A stretch of 64,000 nucleotides of DNA from 630D-37 sp037478835 (GCA_037478835.1 JBBFLV010000007.1:1-64000), one strand, 5' to 3'; numbered from the stretch's first letter, positions 8,803-17,527 are shown. The notes: generated from the sequence alone by a model not told the origin. A program made the numbers and translations.

Positions 8803-8957
8803 ATAATGCTTGGCCAAACATTTCACAGCGTCAAAGCTTGCCTGCTCAAGTGATGGCCTCTCCCATCCTGCATCCTGAGAGGTCGGTTATAATCAAGAGC
8901 ACGAGCACGTTCATCTGCAACATGGGTGACATCCTGAGAATCTCGATGGAGGTGACG

Positions 8958-9365
8958 ATGGAAGAACGCAAAATCCGCGTCCTGGTTGCCAAACCGGGGC
9001 TGGACGGTCACGATCGAGGGGCAAAAGTCGTGGCGCGGGCGCTACGCGATGCCGGCATGGAGGTGATCTACACCGGGTTGCGCCAGACGCCGGAAATGAT
9101 CGCTGAAGCGGCTTTGCAAGAAGATGTGGATGTGGTGGGGCTTTCCATCCTTTCCGGAGCGCACATGGAACTGGTGCCGCGCATTCTGGAACTTCTCAGA
9201 GCCAACGGACAGGGACACGTCAAGGTGTTCGTCGGGGGGATCATTCCGGACGAAGATGTGCCGCGGTTGCTGGAAATGGGCGTAACGGCCGTGTATGGCC
9301 CCGGTGCACTCACCGAGGATATTATCCGCGATATTCGCGCTGCCGTACTCGGCACCACGGCCTGA
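8958..9365 (+). CDS. Methylmalonyl-CoA mutase-type B12-binding subunit
   Basis: 135 residues, a free-standing cobalamin-binding domain as found in two-part acyl-CoA mutases. The base-off B12 motif GLDGHDRG gives the DxHxxG histidine ligand, with SILSGAH and the FVGGIIP loop following as in the family. The start is the ATG at 8958 behind GGAGGTG; longer in-frame starts at 8946 and upstream lack that support. The catalytic mutase subunit is not in the window. The MeaB chaperone gene follows 14 bases later. It could serve methylmalonyl-CoA or a related acyl-CoA mutase. Confidence 0.88.
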   Translation: MEERKIRVLVAKPGLDGHDRGAKVVARALRDAGMEVIYTGLRQTPEMIAEAALQEDVDVVGLSILSGAHMELVPRILELLRANGQGHVKVFVGGIIPDEDVPRLLEMGVTAVYGPGALTEDIIRDIRAAVLGTTA

Positions 9366-9379
9366 GAGGGAACCCACCG

Positions 9380-10390
9380 ATGAGCCTTGCTGCCTCTATC
9401 CTGGCCGGCGATCGCCTGGCGCTCTCCCGCCTGCTAACCTTGGTGGAAAACAACGATCCGCAAGGGCTGGAAGCCCTGAACGAGCTCTTCCCTCACACCG
9501 GTCGCGCCCACCTGATCGGCGTCACCGGCGCGCCGGGCACGGGGAAATCTTCGCTGGTCAACCGCTTGGTGCTTCACTACCGTCGCCAGGTGCAACCGGC
9601 GCCTCGGGTGGCGGTGATTGCCGTCGATCCCAGCAGTCCCTTCAGCGGAGGGGCTGTTTTGGGGGATCGGGTACGCATGCGCGATCTGAGCGGGGATAGC
9701 GGCGTCTTCATCCGTTCCATGGCCTCACGCGGTTCGTTAGGAGGGTTAGCCCAGACCACCGCCGCCCTGGCTCAGGTCTTCGATGCCGCCGGCTACGAAA
9801 TCATCTTCATCGAGACGGTCGGCGCCGGGCAGAACGAGGTGGATATTGCCCGTCTGGCACACACCACGCTGGTCGTGGAAGCACCCGGCCTGGGCGATGA
9901 CATCCAGGCGATCAAGGCCGGAATCCTGGAGATCGCCGATATCCTGGTGATCAACAAAGCCGATCGTCCCGGCGTAGAAAGCACCGAGAAAGCGCTCAAA
10001 AACATGCTTGAGTTGGCTCATCCTCTCCGTCGGGTTTTCCGCCACCATGGGCGGATTGAAGTGATCGAGGCACCGTCTACCGCACCAGAATACAATTCCT
10101 GGATTCCGCCCATTCACCGCACCGTAGCGACCGAAGGGAAAGGCATTCCAGAACTTGTTGAATCCATCGCCCGGCACCGACAGCACCTGCTAGAAAGCGG
10201 CGATTGGCAGGCACGCGAACGGGCGCGGCTACAGGCCGAGCTGGAAGACCTGTTGCGCGAAACCCTGCTGCGACAATTCCGCTCACGCATTGCGCCACAA
10301 ACCTATGAGCAAGTCTTGCAACAGGTGCTGGAACGTTCCCTTTCCCCCTGGGAGGCGATCCATCTTCTGACCAATCGGAGGCAAGGATGA
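9380..10390 (+). CDS. meaB: MeaB-type GTPase chaperone of B12 mutase (ArgK family)
   Basis: 336 residues. The P-loop GAPGTGKSS is at about 50, followed by DPSSPFSGGAVLGDRVRM, the switch/Walker B region FIETVGAGQNEVD, and NKAD for guanine recognition. MeaB proteins protect methylmalonyl-CoA mutase and gate loading of adenosylcobalamin, which fits the B12-binding subunit immediately upstream. The C-terminal helical dimerisation arm is present and the length is normal. The stop overlaps the next gene (10387-10390). Older annotations call this family LAO/AO transport ATPase. Confidence 0.92.
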   Translation: MSLAASILAGDRLALSRLLTLVENNDPQGLEALNELFPHTGRAHLIGVTGAPGTGKSSLVNRLVLHYRRQVQPAPRVAVIAVDPSSPFSGGAVLGDRVRMRDLSGDSGVFIRSMASRGSLGGLAQTTAALAQVFDAAGYEIIFIETVGAGQNEVDIARLAHTTLVVEAPGLGDDIQAIKAGILEIADILVINKADRPGVESTEKALKNMLELAHPLRRVFRHHGRIEVIEAPSTAPEYNSWIPPIHRTVATEGKGIPELVESIARHRQHLLESGDWQARERARLQAELEDLLRETLLRQFRSRIAPQTYEQVLQQVLERSLSPWEAIHLLTNRRQG

Positions 10391-10926
10391 TCTACGGGGA
10401 ACGCATCCGTCTGCGCGCCATTGAGCGCCGCGATCTGCCCTTTTTCGTCGCCTGGCTGAACGATCCCGAAGTCCGCCATGGGTTGCAGATATACCTGCCA
10501 CTTTCCCTGGAAGAAGAGGAAGACTGGTTCACAAAGATGCTCCAGAAATCACCCCCCGAACGTCCCCTGGCGATCGAGGTACGGGATGGAGAATCCTGGA
10601 AACTGATCGGGAATTGTGGCCTGTTCAACATTGACTGGAAGAACTCCTCCGCTGAGCTGGGCATCTTTATCGGTGACAAAAGTTGTTGGAATCGAGGATT
10701 CGGTAGTGAAGCGGTGCGTCTGCTCGCTCGCCATGCCTTTGAGACCCTGAACCTGCATCGGGTATACCTGCGAGTTTATGAATTCAATGCCCGCGCCATC
10801 CGCGCCTACGAGAAAGCCGGCTTTGTTTTGGAAGGCCGGATGCGCCAGGCGCTTTATCGCGAGGGCAAATACCATGATGTCTTGCTCATGTCCATCCTAC
10901 GCTCAGAATGGCAAAGCGCGAGGTAA
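10387..10926 (+). CDS. GNAT-family N-acetyltransferase (RimJ/RimL-like)
   Basis: 179 residues. RLRAIERRDLPFFVAWLNDPEVR at the N-terminus and AELGIFIGDKSCWNRGFGSEAVRLL with HRVYLRVYEFNARAIRAYEKAGF form the acetyl-CoA fold typical of RimJ/RimL and ribosomal-protein or small-molecule acetyltransferases. The start overlaps meaB by four bases and the stop is three bases before prs, so it belongs to the same operon. The substrate cannot be read from sequence. Confidence 0.87.
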   Translation: MIYGERIRLRAIERRDLPFFVAWLNDPEVRHGLQIYLPLSLEEEEDWFTKMLQKSPPERPLAIEVRDGESWKLIGNCGLFNIDWKNSSAELGIFIGDKSCWNRGFGSEAVRLLARHAFETLNLHRVYLRVYEFNARAIRAYEKAGFVLEGRMRQALYREGKYHDVLLMSILRSEWQSAR

Positions 10927-10929
10927 ACA

Positions 10930-11919
10930 ATGCCCACCCTACACCACGAAATGAAAATCTACGGTAGCATCAAGCTCTTCGGAGGCACAGGCTCGCCGGA
11001 ACTGGCCAAAAAGATCGCCGATTATCTCGGCCTCGACCTGTGCGAGCGGGAAATCATCGAATTTCCGAACGAGAACCTCTTCGTCAAGCTCAAGCAGAGC
11101 GTGCGCGGGCAGGATACGTACGTCATTCAGCATACGGCCTCGCCGGTCCACCGCAACCTGATGGAATTGCTCATCCTAATCCAAACCCTACGCCTGGATT
11201 CGGCCGCGCGCATCACGGCGGTTGTCCCATACCTGTGCTATGGTCGCTCGGATAAGAAGGACCAGCCGCGCGTGCCGATCACCGCTCGCCTGATCGCCGA
11301 CATGATCGAAGTGGCCGGCGCCGATCGGTACATTACCCTCGATCCTCATGCTGGGCAAATCCAGGGGTTCTTCTCCATTCCCGGCGATGTGCTCACCGCC
11401 GCCCATTTGATCGTCGCGCACATCCGCGAAAAGCTCCTGCCACAAATGGTCAAGCCGGTCGTTGTGGCGGCGGACCTCGGATTTGCCAAACGCGGTCGGA
11501 ACTACGCCGCCGCGCTGGATGTGCCGATCGCCTTCGTGGAAAAACGACGCATCGCCAACGAGGCACGCGCCGAAGCACTCACCCTGATCGGCGAAGTGGA
11601 AGGGCGCGATGTGATCATTGTAGATGATGAGGTAGATACCGGCGGCTCGATCTCCCAAGCGACCATGGTGGTGAAAGAACACGGCGCCCGCCGCGTGTAC
11701 CTGGCCTTTGTGCACCCTGTGCTCTCCCTCAATGCCGCCGAACGCCTCGCAGCGTTACCGCTGGATGGGATCATCACCACCGATACCATTCCCATTCCAC
11801 CGGAAAAGATGCGTCATCTAAAGGACAAGATCACGGTGCTTTCTGTGGCGCCGCTCCTGGCCGAGGTGATCCTGCGCGCCCACGAAGGCCGTAGCGTCGG
11901 TGAAATGTTCAACGAATAG
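10930..11919 (+). CDS. prs: Ribose-phosphate pyrophosphokinase (PRPP synthetase)
   Basis: 329 residues. The PRPP-binding loop VDDEVDTGGSIS lies near residue 236, with the DPHAGQIQGFF flexible region and the catalytic YGRSDKKDQPR segment upstream. It makes PRPP from ribose 5-phosphate and ATP for nucleotide, histidine and NAD synthesis. The N-terminus (SIKLFGGTGSPELAKKIADYLG) matches the usual Prs start. It sits between the acetyltransferase and the lamin-tail gene with gaps of three bases on each side. Confidence 0.95.
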   Translation: MPTLHHEMKIYGSIKLFGGTGSPELAKKIADYLGLDLCEREIIEFPNENLFVKLKQSVRGQDTYVIQHTASPVHRNLMELLILIQTLRLDSAARITAVVPYLCYGRSDKKDQPRVPITARLIADMIEVAGADRYITLDPHAGQIQGFFSIPGDVLTAAHLIVAHIREKLLPQMVKPVVVAADLGFAKRGRNYAAALDVPIAFVEKRRIANEARAEALTLIGEVEGRDVIIVDDEVDTGGSISQATMVVKEHGARRVYLAFVHPVLSLNAAERLAALPLDGIITTDTIPIPPEKMRHLKDKITVLSVAPLLAEVILRAHEGRSVGEMFNE

Positions 11920-11922
11920 CGT

Positions 11923-12396
11923 ATGACGCGCAGACGTTGGTTGCTCTATCTCCTGCTCAATGTGCTGGTCTCGGCGCTGGTCACTTTGAGCATTCTGTAT
12001 CTCTACGATCGCCGGGTGCGAGAAGAGCAGGCAACGCTGTTTTCTATGAAGGCTACCGTCACCGCCCTGCCGCCGGCCGCCCTTTCTGAAAACGCCCTAC
12101 AGATCGTGGTGCTGGCGGCAGGCGATTTGCCGAACGAGCGCGTCTTGATCCGCTATACCGGCCCGTTGGGGCTCGATCTGAGTGCCTGGCGGCTGAAAGA
12201 CGAAGAGGGGCATCTCTATGTTTTTCCCCCTTTCACGTTGGTTTCCGGAGGCGCCGTCCAAATCCACACCATCGCCGGAAAGGACACGCCGGTTGACCTG
12301 TATTGGGGGCTTTCACAGCCTGTCTGGCAAAGCGGCGAAACCCTCACGCTGCTGGATAGCGGAGGGACGCCACGCTTGATTTACATTATTCCGTAG
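11923..12396 (+). CDS. Membrane-anchored lamin-tail-domain protein
   Basis: 157 residues. One N-terminal membrane helix (about 5-26) is followed by a short spacer and a beta-rich domain from about 55 to the end. The pattern DLSAWRLKDEEGHLYVFP, then FTLVSGGAVQIHT and DLYWGLSQPVWQSGETLTLLD, is the classic bacterial lamin tail (LTD) signature. The protein should sit outside the membrane. Function is unknown; bacterial LTDs are mostly surface modules. It is last in the operon and ends against a strong hairpin at 12396-12417. Confidence 0.82.
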   Translation: MTRRRWLLYLLLNVLVSALVTLSILYLYDRRVREEQATLFSMKATVTALPPAALSENALQIVVLAAGDLPNERVLIRYTGPLGLDLSAWRLKDEEGHLYVFPPFTLVSGGAVQIHTIAGKDTPVDLYWGLSQPVWQSGETLTLLDSGGTPRLIYIIP

Positions 12397-12417
12397 CGCA
12401 AACGCTGGCGTTTGCGC
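12396..12417. terminator. Perfect inverted repeat between convergent genes
   Basis: GCGCAAACGC and GCGTTTGCGC pair over ten bases around a two-base centre. The stem overlaps the stop of the lamin-tail gene and lies between two converging genes. A bidirectional terminator is likely, though there is no T-run. It is also flanked by CCGTAG and CTACGG, so it may belong to the CTACG-tailed palindromes described elsewhere here. Confidence 0.55.
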
Positions 12418-12420
12418 ATC

Positions 12421-15066
12421 CTACGGCGTCGGCGAGGGGGTGAACCACGGCTCCAAGCAGGCCGGGCGCGAATCGCGCTCCCCTTCAGGAAACTGTGTTT
12501 GCCCCTGGGCATCATAGACCTTCACGTACCGAATATACGGAAACTGCCGCAGGTTGAGGGCGATCAGCTCGGCAATGGTGAAATCATACCCCTCGTAGCG
12601 ACACTCCCCTTTCAGGAACACGTGCGCCCCTCCATCCCGGAGCTCCAAGCGATCATAGCCGGTGAAACCGTTATACAGCGCAACCCAACCGTACGAATAA
12701 CGCTCCGTAGACCCCGGCCCTTTGAAATATTCGTCCAGCACCGCTTGCGGCAACTTCGAGCTGAGTAGCCAGCGCGTGCCGCTCACCTGATAGGGCGGCA
12801 AGTTGTAGCGCAAGCGGTAACTGCTGGCAAAATAGACCGAAACGCGCGTGTAGACCGGCGTCGCCGTCGGACGCGGCGTAAAGGTGGCCGTGCGCGTCGG
12901 GGTGGAGGTGCGCGTCGCAGTCGGTGTGCGCGTCGGCGTGGGGGTGCGGGTAGCCGTCGGTGTGCGCGTGACGGTAGGTGTGCGGGTGGCCGTCGGCGTA
13001 CGCGTCACCGTGGGCGTGGCACTCGGCCAGCGCGTTGCGGTCGGCGTGCGCGTGATCGTCGGTGTGGTGGTGAACGTCGGGGTCGGCGTAATGGTCGGCG
13101 AGGGGGTGAACCACGGCTCCAAGCATGCCGGGCGCGAATCGCGCTCCCCTTCGGGGAACTGCGTTTGCCCCTGGGCATCATAGACCTTCACGTAGCGGAT
13201 ATACGGAAACTGCCGCAGGTTGAGGGCGATCAACTCGGCAATGGTGAAATCATACCCCTCGTAGCGGCACTCCCCTTTCAAGTACACGTGCGCCCCTCCA
13301 TCCCGTAACTCCAAGCGCTCATAGCCGGTGAAACCGTTATACAGCGCAATCCAGCCGTACGAATAACGCTCCGTAGACCCCGGCCCTTTGAAATATTCGT
13401 CCAGCACCGCTTGCGGCAACTTCGAGCTGAGTAGCCAGCGCGTGCCGCTCACCTGATAGGGCGGCAAGTTGTAGCGCAAGCGGTAACTGCTGGCAAAATA
13501 GATTGAAACGCGCGTGTAGACCGGCGTCGCCGTCGGGCGTGGCGTGAAGGTGGCCGTGCGCGTCGGAGTGGAAGTGCGCGTCGCAGTCGGTGTGCGCGTC
13601 GGCGTGGGGGTGTAGGTGGCTGTTGGTGTGCGTGTGACGGTGGGTGTGCGGGTGGCCGTCGGCGTACGCGTCACCGTGGGCGTGCGCGTGATCGTGGGCG
13701 TACGTGTAATGGTTGGAGTGCGCGTGATGGTGGGAGAAAGCGTCGCCGTGGGCGTCTGGGGTTGTGGCGGTGTAGGAGTTACATCCCCCATAAAGACGAA
13801 TTGCACGGCGTCTACACCGACTTCCAGGGTCCCTAGTTTTCCGCGCTCATCCTGGGTTTGATTGCTCAAGCGTACGTATTCATCCCCCTGCCCATCAAAG
13901 ACATAACGTCCCAAAAAGACCCAACCATCCGGCACACTGCTGTTCGGAAAAGGCGCCTGACTCAGGATCACCCGATCGTTGCGTCCCTGATGGCGAATGA
14001 TATAGACGGCGCCCTCGGTACTAGCATGGACGGCAGGAACGCGGACGTAGATCGCATAAAGGCCGGCCGGCGAATTCGGCGGCAACTGCCAAGTGGCCGT
14101 GCAGGTAACGGTTGCCGAAGCCGGCGCATAGCGCATGGCTCCTCCCTGCGCCTCGGCAGGTTGCGTGAAGGCCCGTTGCCAGCAATTGGCCGGCGTCTCA
14201 TCGAAGTTCACGCTCCCATCGTCCACGATGCGGCCTCCGCTTGGGGCCGCGGGAAACGGCAACGGGTCCCCGGAAGGCAGAATGCGGGCGCCGTAGTATT
14301 CAAGAGCCGGATAGGCCACCCAGAGTGGATTGCTCGGGTTGTAGACCCATGGGTCGCTTCCCTCCTCCCCTCCCCACCCATACGGATCCACAGGTTTGTT
14401 TGCCGCGTTAAAGACCGAAAAATGCAAATGAGGGCCGGTGGAATTGCCCGTATTGCCACTGTACCCGATGACCTGGCCACGCGCCACCGTCGGGCATGGC
14501 GTGCTCGAACAGGTTTGCACGGCCAGCGCGCTCATGTGTCCGTAAACCGTCGAGTACCCGTTGGGATGTTGGAGCTTAACGTACAGCCCCAGCGCCGTGC
14601 GATGATCCTGCGGGTCCCACCAACCGGCGTAGCTTACCTTATCTGCCTCTGCGGCAGCATAGAGCGGACGGTAAGCAATGGCGTAATCCACGCCATCGTG
14701 GCCATTGTAGTAAATCCAATCACCGAGCGAGTAGCTCCAGTACCCTCCATAGCCATTATCGCATACCCCACGCGGCGGAGGGGGTCCCGGTGGTGGCGGG
14801 TTTGGACAATCTTTATAAGCCACATCACCGCTATAAAGCACGATGCGCCGATCGGTTTGGGTATAGTTTGGATTAGAATGATCGAAGATCGAGGACTGGA
14901 CGGCGCGGCCTGGGTAGGGTGGATACAGAAACGGAGCCACCGCGCCGGCCTGAGCCACGGCTTCGGCGGCTCGGGCCTGGACCTTGAGCTCCATCCCGCC
15001 AAACAAGCCCAGGATCAGGCCGAAGCCGAGGAACACAGGCAAGAGCCAGAGCCTTCGCAGGTGCAT
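12421..15066 (-). CDS. Secreted M23-family peptidase with two duplicated GerMN-like domains
   Basis: 881 residues with an N-terminal signal or anchor. From about 130 there is a LytM/M23 domain with zinc ligands in HDGVD and GPHLHFSV, so it is probably an active peptidoglycan endopeptidase. A golvesin-type beta domain follows (about 285-430, including DGWVFLGRY and VGVDAVQF). Next come a Thr/Pro linker, a GerMN-like domain starting VSIYFASSYRLRYNLPPY, a second Thr/Pro linker, and an almost identical second copy. The copies arise from a 666-base-period duplication. Seven bases separate it from the upstream lipoprotein gene. GerMN is a tentative name. Confidence 0.85.
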   Translation of the reverse strand: MHLRRLWLLPVFLGFGLILGLFGGMELKVQARAAEAVAQAGAVAPFLYPPYPGRAVQSSIFDHSNPNYTQTDRRIVLYSGDVAYKDCPNPPPPGPPPPRGVCDNGYGGYWSYSLGDWIYYNGHDGVDYAIAYRPLYAAAEADKVSYAGWWDPQDHRTALGLYVKLQHPNGYSTVYGHMSALAVQTCSSTPCPTVARGQVIGYSGNTGNSTGPHLHFSVFNAANKPVDPYGWGGEEGSDPWVYNPSNPLWVAYPALEYYGARILPSGDPLPFPAAPSGGRIVDDGSVNFDETPANCWQRAFTQPAEAQGGAMRYAPASATVTCTATWQLPPNSPAGLYAIYVRVPAVHASTEGAVYIIRHQGRNDRVILSQAPFPNSSVPDGWVFLGRYVFDGQGDEYVRLSNQTQDERGKLGTLEVGVDAVQFVFMGDVTPTPPQPQTPTATLSPTITRTPTITRTPTITRTPTVTRTPTATRTPTVTRTPTATYTPTPTRTPTATRTSTPTRTATFTPRPTATPVYTRVSIYFASSYRLRYNLPPYQVSGTRWLLSSKLPQAVLDEYFKGPGSTERYSYGWIALYNGFTGYERLELRDGGAHVYLKGECRYEGYDFTIAELIALNLRQFPYIRYVKVYDAQGQTQFPEGERDSRPACLEPWFTPSPTITPTPTFTTTPTITRTPTATRWPSATPTVTRTPTATRTPTVTRTPTATRTPTPTRTPTATRTSTPTRTATFTPRPTATPVYTRVSVYFASSYRLRYNLPPYQVSGTRWLLSSKLPQAVLDEYFKGPGSTERYSYGWVALYNGFTGYDRLELRDGGAHVFLKGECRYEGYDFTIAELIALNLRQFPYIRYVKVYDAQGQTQFPEGERDSRPACLEPWFTPSPTP
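12431..13019 (-). repeat. Tandem duplication, copy 1 (period 666 bases)
   Basis: This stretch is nearly identical to 13097-13685, offset by exactly 666 bases (222 codons). It includes the C-terminal beta domain and most of the TPTAT linker. Only scattered, mostly silent differences are seen. Confidence 0.85.
13097..13685 (-). repeat. Tandem duplication, copy 2 (period 666 bases)
   Basis: Second copy of the unit at 12431-13019. In-frame spacing and the repetitive ACN-CCN linker DNA suggest unequal recombination through the linker. Confidence 0.85.
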
Positions 15067-15073
15067 TCTGCCC

Positions 15074-15730
15074 TCACGGTTGTGGAATGCTACGTAACGT
15101 ACTCAACAGGGTTTCAACCGCCTGAAGGCAGGCCTCGGCTTCCGCACCGGTTTCAACTTGGAAGGCCGTCAGAATATTCCCATCGCCGCCCGTCAGCATC
15201 AACGATTGAATGTTCCCTTGCGCATCGCGGATAATGTTCACATCGAAGGGAATATTCCCCAGCGTCTTTTGCAACGTTTCCACCCTCACGCCGGGTGGCA
15301 GGCCGCGGGGTGGTGCTGCAACGATAAAACATCCCGGCAACCGACGGTGCACCAGCGCCGGCTGACCGCTATAATCCACGCTCATGCCCCATTCCAGCGT
15401 AGCATACTCCAGCTGAAAGAGATAGCCGGGTTTTGAATCTGCGGCGTAGACCGGTTCCCCCTGCCAGAAGGCCTGCAGAGGCGCAAAGGGCTCCAGGGTT
15501 GGTGGCACAAGCGGAGGCAACGGCGTATCGGTAGGGGTAACCGTCGGAGAGGGAATCGAGGTGGGAGTAGCCGTAGGCAGTTGGGTAGGAATAGCAGAAG
15601 GGGCAAGGGTGGGAGTCTCTTGTGGCAAGAGATTCTGGGAAGGCGTTGCCGTCCAGAAAAAGGCCGGTTGGACGCCACAGGCGCTCGGCAACAATCCGAG
15701 CAAAACAAAAATCCACCACATTCGATTCAT
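15074..15730 (-). CDS. Lipoprotein of unknown function
   Basis: 218 residues. A signal peptide ends in the lipobox LPSAC at about residue 18, so the mature protein is probably lipid-anchored outside the membrane. A Thr/Pro/Ser linker (about 28-75) leads to a compact domain rich in YSGQPALVHRRLPGCF and DVNIIRD patterns. No family is recognised. It directly precedes the M23 peptidase in the same direction, which hints at a joint cell-envelope role (inference). Confidence 0.75.
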   Translation of the reverse strand: MNRMWWIFVLLGLLPSACGVQPAFFWTATPSQNLLPQETPTLAPSAIPTQLPTATPTSIPSPTVTPTDTPLPPLVPPTLEPFAPLQAFWQGEPVYAADSKPGYLFQLEYATLEWGMSVDYSGQPALVHRRLPGCFIVAAPPRGLPPGVRVETLQKTLGNIPFDVNIIRDAQGNIQSLMLTGGDGNILTAFQVETGAEAEACLQAVETLLSTLRSIPQP

Positions 15731-15801
15731 TTTTACCTCTCCACCGGAAGATTTGCCGTTGAAACAGTATGTATTGAAGTAGAGTATACCAGAGTCAACG
15801 A

Positions 15802-15815
15802 ATGATGTACATCAT
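15802..15815. promoter_or_regulatory. Perfect 14-base palindrome upstream of the lipoprotein-M23 operon
   Basis: ATGATGTACATCAT is a perfect palindrome about 70 bases upstream of the lipoprotein start and just past the end of the glycerate kinase gene. A TTGACT (minus strand) lies next to it. A repressor or activator site is plausible but unproven. Confidence 0.35.
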
Positions 15816-15843
15816 CCGCGTGCGTCCGTGTCCTATTTCCGCT

Positions 15844-17235
15844 CTAATCAAATCCAAATAGGAAAATCAGATCGTTGACGTTGGTCCAACCGGTTGGAAT
15901 GTGCAGAGTATCTTGCAAAGCCGTAAAGAAAGTGTAGGAATCCTGGTTTTCGAGGAAAGTTTGAGCATCCAATCCAAGAGCCGCGGCGCGGCGAACCGTT
16001 TCCCCGTTGACCACAGCCCCCGCCGCATCCGTTGGACCATCCTGACCGTCACTCGCCAGCGCCAGCAAAGCCACCTGAGGCACCCCATCCAGCTCCAAGG
16101 CCGCGGCCAGGGCCAGTTCCTGGTTGCGCCCACCGCGCCCATGCCCTCGCAAGGTGACCGTGGTCTCCCCACCAGCGATCAGGCAGGCTGGTCGCGGCAG
16201 AGGTTCACCGCTTTCCGCGATCTGACGTAAGATGGCGGCCAGGAAGCGCCCGGCCTGCGAGGCTTCTCCCTGCAAACGGGTGGTCAATAGGGAAGCGTGG
16301 AAACCCTGGCGGCGAGCGGCTCTCAACGCGGCACGCGCCGCTAGGCGGTTATCTCCCACGATCTGATAGACATGTCGTAACCGTCCATCCGGGAGCGGGC
16401 GCAAAATGGGATCCTCCGGCTTCAGGGTTTCAGGCGCTTCTTGCAGCGCTTCCAGAATTGCAGAGGGCAGCACAGAACGTAGACGATATCGGTCGATCAC
16501 CTTCCAGGCATCTGCCAGGGTGGTAGGGTCCGGCACGGTCGGACCGGAAGCGATGGCTTCGGGTGCGTTGCCGATCACATCCGAAAGGGCAAGGGTCAGC
16601 GTGGAGGCGCGCGTGACGCGCAACCATCCACCCCCCTTCAACGGATCCAGATGACGACGCAAGATGTTGATCTCGCCGATCTCGGCTCCGCAGGCCAGCA
16701 GGGCCTGGTTGAGCGCTTGCAAGTCATCCAAAGCGAGCGGTTTGCCTTTCAGCGAAGGAGGAAAAGTGGCCAGTGCCGAGCCACCGCCGGAGAGAAGCAC
16801 AATGAGCAAATCATCTTCCTGTAGATGGCGAAGAAACTCCATCAGCCGCCGTCCGGCCTGCAAACTTCGTTCTCCCGGAATCGGATGATCGCCGCTGAGT
16901 ACCTCGGCATCGGGTAGGCTTTCCCTGGCCTCTTTTGTGATGATCAGACTCTGCCGCAAGACATCCTTCAGCAAACGGGAGGCACTCTTGGCCATGGGCA
17001 AGGCCGCTTTTCCCAATGCGATCAGGTACACCCCGCGATAATTCCGCAACGGCCAGATCTGAGGAATTCCCCGCACATAGAGCACATCTTCCCGTCGCCA
17101 CAGATGACGGCGCAAGGCCTGAGCAGGATCAACTGCCCGCAACGCGGCGCGCACGATCGCCGCCACGGCCGGTTGGACTGCTTCAGGCAAGGCACTTCCC
17201 AGGGAAAGAGGGATCGGTTGACGCACGGACATCAT
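15844..17235 (-). CDS. Glycerate 2-kinase (GckA/MOFRL family)
   Basis: 463 residues. The N-terminal DUF4147 region includes ALGKAALPMAKSA and GDHPIPGERS. The loop VLLSGGGSALATFPP fits the phosphate-binding motif, and the C-terminal MOFRL region holds GGETTVTLRGHGRGGRNQEL and ASDGQDGPTDAAGA. These match glycerate 2-kinases that phosphorylate D-glycerate to 2-phosphoglycerate. Two in-frame ATGs start the gene (17235, 17232). TATAAT ends five bases upstream with no ribosome site, so a leaderless mRNA is likely. It stands alone. Confidence 0.93.
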   Translation of the reverse strand: MMSVRQPIPLSLGSALPEAVQPAVAAIVRAALRAVDPAQALRRHLWRREDVLYVRGIPQIWPLRNYRGVYLIALGKAALPMAKSASRLLKDVLRQSLIITKEARESLPDAEVLSGDHPIPGERSLQAGRRLMEFLRHLQEDDLLIVLLSGGGSALATFPPSLKGKPLALDDLQALNQALLACGAEIGEINILRRHLDPLKGGGWLRVTRASTLTLALSDVIGNAPEAIASGPTVPDPTTLADAWKVIDRYRLRSVLPSAILEALQEAPETLKPEDPILRPLPDGRLRHVYQIVGDNRLAARAALRAARRQGFHASLLTTRLQGEASQAGRFLAAILRQIAESGEPLPRPACLIAGGETTVTLRGHGRGGRNQELALAAALELDGVPQVALLALASDGQDGPTDAAGAVVNGETVRRAAALGLDAQTFLENQDSYTFFTALQDTLHIPTGWTNVNDLIFLFGFD

Positions 17236-17240
17236 CGGGG

Positions 17241-17246
17241 ATTATA
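17241..17246 (-). promoter_or_regulatory. -10 hexamer of glycerate kinase implying a leaderless mRNA
   Basis: A perfect TATAAT on the minus strand ends five bases before the first ATG. The usual start distance falls on or between the two ATGs. Confidence 0.55.
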
Positions 17247-17250
17247 CTTT

Positions 17251-17363
17251 GGAGCAGGAGTGGTGGGTGGGAGGGGTAGGGGAGAGCGGAAGAGGGGGAG
17301 AACTAGAGAGCGGGAGAGCAGGAGAAGGGGAGAATAGGAAGCGAGAGAGCGAGAGGGTGAGGT
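17251..17363 (+). repeat. Purine-rich low-complexity tract
   Basis: A stretch of roughly 110 bases is almost all G and A on the plus strand, with short GAGA and GGGAG runs. It overlies the region where the -35 of the glycerate kinase promoter would lie. No coding potential is seen. The remaining gap to 17527 has only a TAAAAT (17483-17488) as a possible -10 for the ECF gene. Confidence 0.6.
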
Positions 17364-17527
17364 CATTGGGTCAAAAAATCATCGCCGCGCCGTGGACCAC
17401 AGCGACGGGTTTAAAAAATTGGCACTCCACTACAATACAATCATCCAGGCACTCTAAGCGACGGTTACTCGATCTTTCCTGGTAAAATAGAGTTACATTT
17501 CCAAATTTTCCCCAAAGGAGGTCTCCT

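Larger units (their letters stand above)
8651..8957. other. Divergent intergenic region between prmA and the B12-binding subunit
   Basis: No gene is seen. The stretch holds the prmA -10, an AT-rich part (8728-8780, with GTAACACAAG and CTTTTGTTAA), a palindromic repeat at 8781-8802, and a TATAAT (8888-8893) that could serve the downstream operon with a leader of about 60 bases. A 15-base string (8905-8919) recurs exactly upstream of the sortase gene (48887-48901). Confidence 0.5.

Noticed and set aside
12884..13183. Valine/glycine repeat protein (VGVRVAVGV type)
   Set aside because: It is the reverse-strand reading of the Thr/Pro linker DNA of the M23 peptidase.
13858..15234. 458-codon open frame antisense to the M23 peptidase
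   Set aside because: Composition and position make it a shadow of the peptidase gene. It crosses the peptidase start and the neighbouring gene without a ribosome site.
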